From positions 2,604,001 through 2,668,000 of the forward strand of contig NZ_JAUSYU010000001.1 in NCBI RefSeq assembly GCF_030817075.1: a stretch of DNA of 64,000 bases. The letters run 5' to 3'. The position numbers and the translations under genes are program-made. Under the pieces are notes generated by a model. That model saw only the letters and a list, made by a program, of their open reading frames with translations, did not search any database and was not told the DNA's origin. This document shows, piece by piece, positions 57,856-64,000 of the stretch (within the stretch, counting starts at the first letter, position 1; the number at the start of each line of letters is the position of its first letter). Origin of the DNA: Arthrobacter sp. V1I9 (GTDB lineage: Bacteria > Actinomycetota > Actinomycetes > Actinomycetales > Micrococcaceae).

Positions 57856-58698
57856 TCAAAGCTGGTAATCCACTACCAGCGGGGCATGGTCGGAGAAGCG
57901 GGTGTCCCACGAGGCCGCCCGGTCCACCACCGCGGAGATGGCGGCAGACGCCAGTTCGGGGGTGGCCAGGTGGTAGTCAATGCGCCAGCCGGTGTCATTA
58001 TCGAACGCCTTCCCGCGCTGGGACCACCACGTGTACGGCCCGTCAACGTCGCCGGCCAGGTTGCGGTGGACGTCCTGCCAGCCGATTTCCTCGCCGAAGA
58101 ACCGGTCAAAGTAGGCGCGTTCTTCGGGCAGGTGGCCCGCCTTCTTCACGTTGCCCTTCGAGTTCCTGATGTCCCGGGGCGTGTGGGCCACGTTAAGGTC
58201 CCCCACCACCAGGGCGTGGTCGCTGTGTTTGGTCAGTTCCGGGAGGCGGGTGCTCATGGCGTCGAGGAACCGGAATTTGTCGTCCTGCTTGGGCGTGCCC
58301 ACCTCGCCGGAGTGGACGTAGGCGCTGGCAACAGTGAGCTGGACAGGGTGTCCGGCGGCGTCGGCGAACCGGAAGTCAGCCTCCACCCAGCGGCCGGCGG
58401 TAGCGAAGTAGTCATCGCCGATGCCGTTCCGCGTTTCGAGGGGCTCTTCACGGGCGGCGATTGCGACGCCGGCACGGCCCTTTGCTTCGGCCTCGGCGTG
58501 CAGGATGTGCCAGCCGTCGCCCAGCAGCTGCCGGACGATGGCGTCCGGGGCGCGGACTTCCTGCAGGCAGAGGATGTCCACTTCGCGCGGCTCGAGCCAC
58601 GCCGCCATGCCGTTTTTGTAAGCAGCCCTAAGGCCGTTGACATTAACGGATGCGATGCGAAGGTGGTCCTTCTTCAATGCCGAGATCACCCGCTCCAC
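57856..58698 (-). CDS. xthA: Exodeoxyribonuclease III
   Basis: 280-residue AP endonuclease / 3'-5' exonuclease for base-excision repair. Motifs in order: [14 protein letters not shown] near residue 13, [10 protein letters not shown] near 42, [10 protein letters not shown] near 126, [13 protein letters not shown] near 165, and the final [10 protein letters not shown] catalytic histidine. Start GTG 58698 or an internal TTG (before KKDHLR) are both possible; neither has a clear ribosome site. Confidence 0.94.
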   Translation of the reverse strand: MERVISALKKDHLRIASVNVNGLRAAYKNGMAAWLEPREVDILCLQEVRAPDAIVRQLLGDGWHILHAEAEAKGRAGVAIAAREEPLETRNGIGDDYFATAGRWVEADFRFADAAGHPVQLTVASAYVHSGEVGTPKQDDKFRFLDAMSTRLPELTKHSDHALVVGDLNVAHTPRDIRNSKGNVKKAGHLPEERAYFDRFFGEEIGWQDVHRNLAGDVDGPYTWWSQRGKAFDNDTGWRIDYHLATPELASAAISAVVDRAASWDTRFSDHAPLVVDYQL

Positions 58699-58699
58699 T

Positions 58700-59260
58700 C
58701 TAGTCGATGATGGTTCCGGTGACCGGCTCTCCGCTGCCGCCGGAGGACTTGATCATGTCCCTTGCATTCGTAGCGGTGATCTCGATGGTTTCCAGGGCCC
58801 GGCTAATGGTGTCCTGGTTGGCGGCCGCACCCTTGGCACGTTCCTCCTCCACCACGCGGATCTGCACCTGGACGATTTTGAAGGAGTGGTCCAGTTTGAG
58901 GTCCCGGACCTCTTCGGCCTGGCTGCGCTCGGCAACAACACGGGTTCCGCCCTGGTCCGCGTAGGAGGACGGACCGCGTCCGGCAGCTGTGGTGAAGGCG
59001 TTCTGGGCTTCAGTCAGCTTGGCTCCGGCTTTCTTGGCGGCCTTCTGGATGCTGAAGACAACGAAGCATGCGAGGGCGAGCCAGAAGGCGGCGATGACGG
59101 CAACAACCCAGCCCACGACGTCGTTCTGGTTGGCCGCGAAGATGACGGCAACCACGAACGCGGTGACAAGGACCATCAGTCCTGGCCCGCTGATGCGGAA
59201 CATGGAGAATCCGCCCCTGGCGGGTTTGGAGGATGACTTGGAGCTGCCCAGAGATTGCAT
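58700..59260 (-). CDS. Unknown membrane protein with two helices and a coiled-coil domain
   Basis: 186 residues. Two membrane segments (about 23-43 and 48-70) are followed by a hydrophilic part likely helical: AKKAGAKLTEAQNAF, then HSFKIVQVQIRVVEEERAKGAAANQDTISRALETIEITATNARDMI. I do not recognise the family. It is immediately upstream of xthA (1-base gap) and may share its transcript. Confidence 0.75.
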   Translation of the reverse strand: MQSLGSSKSSSKPARGGFSMFRISGPGLMVLVTAFVVAVIFAANQNDVVGWVVAVIAAFWLALACFVVFSIQKAAKKAGAKLTEAQNAFTTAAGRGPSSYADQGGTRVVAERSQAEEVRDLKLDHSFKIVQVQIRVVEEERAKGAAANQDTISRALETIEITATNARDMIKSSGGSGEPVTGTIID

Positions 59261-59337
59261 GCACCCATTCTCTCAAATGCCGGAGTATGCTCCCGCCGCC
59301 TTCCACCCCCGGCGAACAGCCCCCTCCGGCAGGCAGG

Positions 59338-60171
59338 CTACTTCAGGAAGAGCTGCCGCAGCCGCACCGTGGTGAGGAGCATTCCGGCGGCGGTCATCAC
59401 CAGGTAATAACCGATGTGGATGGGGGTCGCCGCCGTGAACGTGCCAACGCTGATCTGGCGCAGCAGTTCCACCCCGTGCCACAGCGGCATGGCCTGGATG
59501 AGCCATTGAATCGCCTGCGGGTAGACGCTGAGCGGGTAGAACGTGGCGCTGAACAGGAACATGGGCAGCATGATGAAGTTGATCCAGTCCATCTGCTGGA
59601 ACGTCTTCAGGAAGCTGGTGATCCCCATTCCGATGCTGGCGAACCCGAATGCGATCAGCACCGAGGCTGGAACCATCAGCAGCGCCCAGGGTGTGGTGAT
59701 TAAACCCATCACACCCATCACGGCTGTGAAACCCATCGCATAGAGGAGCCCACGCAGGAGTGCCAGGAAGATCTCCCCCAGTGCCACGTCCAGCGGCCCC
59801 AGCGACGTGTACAGCATGCCCTGGTACAGCTTGGCGAAGTTCATCTTGAAGAACACGTTCCACGTCGAGTCGTAGACCGCGCCGTTCATCGCCGAGACGG
59901 CCAGCAGGGCCGGAGCAATGTAGGCGGCGTAACTGATCTCCCCACCGCCCGGGCCCTGAACCGAACCCACAATCGCGCCCAGCCCTACTCCCATGGAGAT
60001 CAGGAACAGGACCGGTTCAAAGAATCCGGAGAGCATCACCAGCCAGTTGGTGCTTTTCGTAGCCAGGAGCCCTCGCGAAATCACGGCCTTGGCGTTGCGG
60101 GAATAGAGCGCCCCGAACGTCCTGTTGCGGGCCTCGTCCGCGGCGCTCTTCACGGGCAGCCCGGGGCTCAT
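59338..60171 (-). CDS. ABC-2 type exporter permease, second copy
   Basis: 277 residues with six helices. The pattern ASVLIAFGFASIGMGITSFLKTFQQMDWINFIMLPMFLFSATFYPLSVYP near residue 185 is the ABC-2 signature region (NodJ/DrrB class). It overlaps the first permease by 4 bases. With the ATPase it forms an exporter of unknown substrate, often drugs or polysaccharide/lipid. Confidence 0.9.
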   Translation of the reverse strand: MSPGLPVKSAADEARNRTFGALYSRNAKAVISRGLLATKSTNWLVMLSGFFEPVLFLISMGVGLGAIVGSVQGPGGGEISYAAYIAPALLAVSAMNGAVYDSTWNVFFKMNFAKLYQGMLYTSLGPLDVALGEIFLALLRGLLYAMGFTAVMGVMGLITTPWALLMVPASVLIAFGFASIGMGITSFLKTFQQMDWINFIMLPMFLFSATFYPLSVYPQAIQWLIQAMPLWHGVELLRQISVGTFTAATPIHIGYYLVMTAAGMLLTTVRLRQLFLK

Positions 60172-61034
60172 CGGCCCATCCTTGCCGCGAACTGCCGCCG
60201 CGTCAGGAACCAGCCCAGCACTGCCAGGCCCACCAGCACCACGGCATGCAGGATGGTCAACAGCGGCGGTTCCTGGTACCCGTAGCTGAAAACCCGGCCC
60301 AGTTCGGTGCCGTGCCAGATCGGTGAGATCCAGCCGATCCAGCGCACCGCCAGCGGGAGGCTGTCCAGGGGAAAGAACGTGCCGGAGAACAGGAACAACG
60401 GCATCACGATGAAGCGCATCACCAGCGCGAACTGCCCCTTGTCCTCAGTAATGGACGCGGCATACGCCATCAGCGGCAGGCCGAAGGAGAGCCCCGCCAG
60501 CGTGGCAACCAGGATGGTGACCCAACCCCAGCCGCCGGGCGCCGCACCGAAAAGGGCAACGGCAGCAAAATAGACGGCGGATTGCAGCAGGAACCGCAGG
60601 GTCACCGCCATAATGTGGCCGGCGGCTATCTGTTGGGGCGTCAACGGCGAGGCGTGCGGTCCGTAGTAGGTCCGGCGCCATTTGAAGCCGTCCATGACGG
60701 GAAAGGTGAACTCGTTGGCGGCCGTCATGACCGCGGCGGAGACCACCAGTGCCGGCGCTACGAACGTCACGTAGCCCACTCCCCCGAAGGCTCCGGTGCC
60801 CTGGGAGTCAACCAGGGTGGCCAGGCCCACGCCCATGGCAAACAGGTAAGCCACCGGGTGGCCCACGCTGTACATGATGATGGACCAGCTGTAGCCCTTC
60901 ATCACCCTGAGCACCTGCTCGGCGTAATAGAAGGCGCCCCAGCGCCTCGCCTTTGCTGCAGCCGTCTCAGGGCTGTGCGCCCGGGAAGGCACCTCCGTTT
61001 TGCCGGTCAAGCCTGCCTTCACGACCTCATTCAA
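60168..61034 (-). CDS. ABC-2 type exporter permease, first copy
   Basis: 288 residues; six helices after a 40-residue cytoplasmic start. QFALVMRFIVMPLFLFSGTFFPLDSLP near residue 205 matches the ABC-2 signature. The sequence is paralogous to the next gene. ATG 61034 overlaps the ATPase stop in ATGA. Confidence 0.9.
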   Translation of the reverse strand: MNEVVKAGLTGKTEVPSRAHSPETAAAKARRWGAFYYAEQVLRVMKGYSWSIIMYSVGHPVAYLFAMGVGLATLVDSQGTGAFGGVGYVTFVAPALVVSAAVMTAANEFTFPVMDGFKWRRTYYGPHASPLTPQQIAAGHIMAVTLRFLLQSAVYFAAVALFGAAPGGWGWVTILVATLAGLSFGLPLMAYAASITEDKGQFALVMRFIVMPLFLFSGTFFPLDSLPLAVRWIGWISPIWHGTELGRVFSYGYQEPPLLTILHAVVLVGLAVLGWFLTRRQFAARMGR

Positions 61035-62028
61035 CGAGGCTCCTGCCCGTCAGCCGGAGGAACACGTCTTCCAGCGAGGACCTCCGGACCAGTGATGTCA
61101 ACGGTCGCAGGCCGTGCGACGCTACCTGCTCAAGGGCCGCCTCGCCGTCGTGCGCGTAAATCAGCACCCGGTCCGGCAGGACCTCCAGCCGCTCTCCGAT
61201 CCCGTCCAGCTCCGCAGAAATGGTGGTGTTCCGTTCGGACCCGAACCGCAGCTCCACCACCTCGCGGGTGGAGTGCTCGCGGATCAGCTGCGCCGGGGAC
61301 CCCTCGGCCATGATGCGGCCCTTGTCAACCACGATGAGCCGGTCGCACAGCTGCTCGGCCTCGTCCATGTAGTGCGTGGTCAGGATCAGCGTGACGCCCT
61401 GCTCCTTGAGCCGGAACAGCCGGTCCCAGAGGATGTGCCGGGCCTGCGGGTCCAGTCCGGTGGTGGGTTCATCCAGCAGCAGGATCCGCGGCTCGTTGAT
61501 GAGCGAACGGGCGATGGCCAGGCGCCGCTTCATGCCGCCGGACAGCGCGTCCACCTTGGACTTTGCTTTGTCCGTCAGCTGGGCAAACTCGAGCAGCTCG
61601 TCGGCCTTCGGCTTCAGGTAGCTCATGGGCAGGCCGAAGTAGCGGCCGTACACCAGCAGGTTGTCCCGGACCCGGAGTTCCTCGTCGAGGTTGTCCTGCT
61701 GCGGCACCACACCGAGGTGCGCGCGGACCTCCGGTCCGTGGGAGTCCGGGTCCAGGCCCATAATGTGGAGGTTCCCGGCCGTGCGCCGGGTGACCCCGCC
61801 GATCATCTTCATGGTGGTGGACTTGCCCGCACCATTGGGTCCCAGCAGGCCGAACGACTCCCCCGCCGGGACGCTGAACGAGATGCCGTCCACAGCGGCA
61901 ACGTCGCCGTAGATCTTGCTCAGGTTCTCAGCCGTGATAACGGTGCGGCGGGGTTCGGTGCGGGGTTCGGCGGCGGGCTGGACGGCACCGGCTGCGGCGC
62001 CGGAGGACACGGTGGCTTTGTTGTGCAC
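61027..62028 (-). CDS. ABC exporter ATPase (DrrA/NodI type)
   Basis: 333 residues from the proposed GTG 62028. Walker A GLLGPNGAGKSTTMKMIGG near residue 65, signature LSGGMKRRLAIARSL near 162, Walker B RILLLDEPTTGLDPQ and the H-loop TTHYMDEAEQL are intact, as is a C-terminal DUF4162-like region. The start is doubtful because GGAGG is only one base before GTG 62028; another GTG lies 15 bases on. It heads a three-gene exporter operon. Confidence 0.9.
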   Translation of the reverse strand: MHNKATVSSGAAAGAVQPAAEPRTEPRRTVITAENLSKIYGDVAAVDGISFSVPAGESFGLLGPNGAGKSTTMKMIGGVTRRTAGNLHIMGLDPDSHGPEVRAHLGVVPQQDNLDEELRVRDNLLVYGRYFGLPMSYLKPKADELLEFAQLTDKAKSKVDALSGGMKRRLAIARSLINEPRILLLDEPTTGLDPQARHILWDRLFRLKEQGVTLILTTHYMDEAEQLCDRLIVVDKGRIMAEGSPAQLIREHSTREVVELRFGSERNTTISAELDGIGERLEVLPDRVLIYAHDGEAALEQVASHGLRPLTSLVRRSSLEDVFLRLTGRSLVE

Positions 62029-62091
62029 CCTCCGCAGACTAGTAGAGCTGCCCGGCAGGTGGAAGAGGACCGTCGGTTCTGTCCTTAAAGT

Positions 62092-62137
62092 CCGACGACG
62101 GCGCGCCCCATGAGCGCAAGGGGCGCGCCGTCGTCGG
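62092..62137 (-). terminator. folD terminator
   Basis: Perfect 18-base arms (62092-62109, 62120-62137), 17 bases behind the folD stop, then ACTTTAAG on the minus strand. Confidence 0.85.
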
Positions 62138-62153
62138 GCGTTGAGAAGACGAA

Positions 62154-63071
62154 CTACCGGGTGATTCCGCTTTGCTGTGCCAATTGGCGTTCCGCGGCTT
62201 CCACCACGTTGGTCATCAGCAGTGCAACGGTCATGGGACCGACGCCGCCGGGGTTCGGCGAAATCCAGCCGGCCACCTCGGCCGCGGCGGGCTCGATGTC
62301 GCCGTGGACCCTGCTCTTGCCCGTCTCGGGGTCGGTTTCGCGGGTGACGCCGACGTCGAGCACGGCAGCGCCCGGCTTCACGTCTGCGGCCTTGACGATG
62401 TGCTTCGCACCCGCCGCGCCCACGATCACGTCCGCCTGACGCAGCAGTTCCGAAAGGTTCTCGGTCCCGGTATGCGTCAGTGTCACGGTGGCGTTCACGG
62501 CGCGCCGCGTGAGCAGCAAGCCGATGGAACGGCCGATGGTGACGCCGCGGCCCACCACCACAACGTGCTTGCCGGCGAGGCTGTAGCCGTTGCGCTCGAG
62601 GAGCTCGATGACGCCACGGGGCGTGCACGGCAGCGGCGAGGTGATCTCGTTGTTGACGTTGAGTACCAGCCGGCCAAGGTTGGTCGGGTGCAGGCCGTCG
62701 GCATCCTTGGCGGGGTCGATGCGCTCGAGGATGGCATCGGTGTCCAGGTGCTTGGGCAGCGGCAGCTGCACGATGTACCCGTGGCAGGCAGGGTCCGCAT
62801 TGAGTTCGTCGATGAGGGCTTCAACCTGAGCCTGGGTGGCATCCGCCGGAAGCTCACGCTGGATGGAGTTCATCCCAATCGCCTCGGACTGCTTGTGCTT
62901 CATGGACACATACAGCTGGGAAGCGGGGTCAGCGCCCACGAGCACAGTGGCAATGCCGGGAGTGACGCCGGCGGCCTTCAGCGCCGCGACGCGCTCCGTC
63001 AGCTCAGACTTGATGGCGGCCGCGGCCGCCTTGCCGTCAAGAACCTTTGCAGTCTGGGTTGTCTTAGTCAT
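62154..63071 (-). CDS. folD: Bifunctional methylenetetrahydrofolate dehydrogenase / cyclohydrolase
   Basis: 305 residues, interconverting 5,10-methylene-, 5,10-methenyl- and 10-formyl-THF with NADP. Motifs: [14 protein letters not shown] with catalytic Tyr and Lys near residue 54, [13 protein letters not shown] near 98, and [14 protein letters not shown] near 168 for [19 protein letters not shown] ends the core. GRGVTIG differs from the more usual SxxVGxP but keeps the loop. It lies 3 bases behind glyA, a one-carbon operon. Confidence 0.95.
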   Translation of the reverse strand: MTKTTQTAKVLDGKAAAAAIKSELTERVAALKAAGVTPGIATVLVGADPASQLYVSMKHKQSEAIGMNSIQRELPADATQAQVEALIDELNADPACHGYIVQLPLPKHLDTDAILERIDPAKDADGLHPTNLGRLVLNVNNEITSPLPCTPRGVIELLERNGYSLAGKHVVVVGRGVTIGRSIGLLLTRRAVNATVTLTHTGTENLSELLRQADVIVGAAGAKHIVKAADVKPGAAVLDVGVTRETDPETGKSRVHGDIEPAAAEVAGWISPNPGGVGPMTVALLMTNVVEAAERQLAQQSGITR

Positions 63072-63074
63072 GGG

Positions 63075-64000
63075 TCACCACTGCTCGTGCGTCGGGTACA
63101 GCGGGAAGTCGGCCGCGAGCTTGTCCACGCGTGACTGCAGGGCCTCGACGTCGGCGGCGTTGCCGGCCTTCAGCGCGGTGGCGATGATTTCTGCCACCTC
63201 GGTGAATTCGGCGGCACCGAAGCCGCGGGTTGCCAGGGCCGGGGTGCCGATGCGCAGGCCGGAGGTGACCATCGGAGGGCGGGGATCGAACGGAACGGCG
63301 TTCCGGTTGACCGTGATGCCCACGGAGTGCAGGAGGTCCTCAGCCTGCTGGCCGTCCAGCTTGGAGTTGCGCAGGTCAACGAGGACCAGGTGTACGTCGG
63401 TGCCGCCGGTGAGGACGGAGACGCCGGCTTCGGCGACGTCCGCCTGGTTGAGGCGGTCGGCGATGATCTTCGCACCTTCCAGGACGCGCTCCTGGCGCTC
63501 CTTGAACTCCTCGGTGCCGGCGATCTTGAAGGCCACGGCCTTGGCGGCGATGACATGCATCAGCGGGCCGCCCTGCTGGCCCGGGAAGACGTTGGAGTTC
63601 AGCTTCTTGGCCCACTCCTGCTTGGCCAGGATTACACCCGAGCGCGGACCTGCGAGGGTCTTGTGCACAGTGGAGGTAACGACGTCGGAGTAGGGCACCG
63701 GACTCGGGTGCAGGCCTGCGGCAACCAGACCGGCGAAGTGCGCCATGTCGGTCCAGAGCAGCGCGCCAACCTCGTCGGCGATGGAACGGAAGGCAGCGAA
63801 GTCCAGGTGCCGCGGGTAGGCGGACCAGCCGGCGATGATGACCTGGGGCTTCTCGGCGATGGCCTGCTCGCGGAGCCTGTCCATGTCCACGCGGAAGTTG
63901 TCTTCCTCCACCTGGTAAGCAGCCACGTTGTAGAGCTTGCCCGAGAAGTTCAGCTTCATGCCGTGGGTCAGGTGGCCGCCGTGGGCCAGGGACAGGCCGA
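63075..64000 (-). CDS. glyA: Serine hydroxymethyltransferase, 3' part only
   Basis: The frame is open to the window edge, and the residues before the first internal Met read [12 protein letters not shown], a family sequence, so the 5' part is off the window. The PLP lysine is in [14 protein letters not shown] near 63660 and the C-terminus is complete. It converts serine and THF to glycine and methylene-THF, feeding FolD just downstream. Confidence 0.96.
   Translation of the reverse strand, partial: GLSLAHGGHLTHGMKLNFSGKLYNVAAYQVEEDNFRVDMDRLREQAIAEKPQVIIAGWSAYPRHLDFAAFRSIADEVGALLWTDMAHFAGLVAAGLHPSPVPYSDVVTSTVHKTLAGPRSGVILAKQEWAKKLNSNVFPGQQGGPLMHVIAAKAVAFKIAGTEEFKERQERVLEGAKIIADRLNQADVAEAGVSVLTGGTDVHLVLVDLRNSKLDGQQAEDLLHSVGITVNRNAVPFDPRPPMVTSGLRIGTPALATRGFGAAEFTEVAEIIATALKAGNAADVEALQSRVDKLAADFPLYPTHEQW

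Noticed and set aside
62029..62628. A 200-codon N-terminal extension of the ABC ATPase
   Set aside because: It runs antisense-like through the folD terminator and folD itself; the family N-terminus starts near 62028.

Overview
The window is a high-GC bacterial chromosome segment that looks like an actinobacterium of the Arthrobacter/Pseudarthrobacter type (Micrococcaceae). This is judged from protein character, GTG/TTG start use and gene order, not from a database search. Mycothiol conjugate amidase (mca), an actinobacterial DUF4307 protein beside greA, a DivIC-DUF501-Ppx operon and a PIN-PhoH protein all point that way. Nearly all of it is vertically inherited core genome. I see no prophage, insertion sequence, integrase, CRISPR array or plasmid module.

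Layout. 1-4 kb: fumC (5' end off the window) and a TetR/DHA2-MFS efflux pair. 4-12.9 kb: NUDIX, prepilin peptidase, an unknown protein, a GNAT, then a block that from memory follows the mycobacterial order around Rv1080c-Rv1098c: PIN-PhoH, uppS, hemolysin III, a small membrane protein, mca, DUF4307, greA. 12.9-19.7 kb: rhomboid, ilvA and an AI-2E permease in one operon, then galM facing galT-galK. 19.7-27 kb: a Bax-1-like protein, a branched-chain amino-acid ABC cassette (livHMGF with a convergent binding protein) and a tRNA. 27-36.7 kb: ACT-GNAT fusion, NDH-2, an orphan mycosin-like protease, ppx, DUF501, DivIC, eno, mazG. 35.6-45.5 kb: a nucleoside uptake and salvage run (BMP lipoprotein, ATPase, two permeases, cdd, deoA, two DedA proteins, add). 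45.8-50.3 kb: ohrR-ohr-oxidoreductase, an M20 amidohydrolase, manC. 50.5-54.1 kb: sdhCDAB. 54.2-64 kb: hydrolase, YihY-type protein, RNA ligase-like protein, trpS, xthA, an ABC-2 exporter, folD and the 3' part of glyA.

Functionally the window is central metabolism (fumarate hydratase, SDH, NDH-2, enolase, Leloir pathway, one-carbon enzymes), nutrient uptake (amino acids, nucleosides), thiol and peroxide defence (mca, Ohr) and division or envelope functions.

Quality warning. Six genes carry single frameshifts (fumC, tetR, MFS, an unknown protein, mca, ndh). All six lie in the first 29.1 kb and none was recognised in the last 35 kb. Each heals to an intact protein by changing 1 or 2 bases, so sequencing or assembly error is more likely than gene decay. 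I found no clear new multi-gene system. The most interesting points are a LivH permease with a signal peptide and an extracytoplasmic Ig-like domain, a class-I-shaped tRNA with a UAA anticodon, a promoter-embedded palindrome before sdhCDAB, adjoining palindromes between uppS and the hemolysin III gene, and DedA proteins embedded in a nucleoside-salvage operon.
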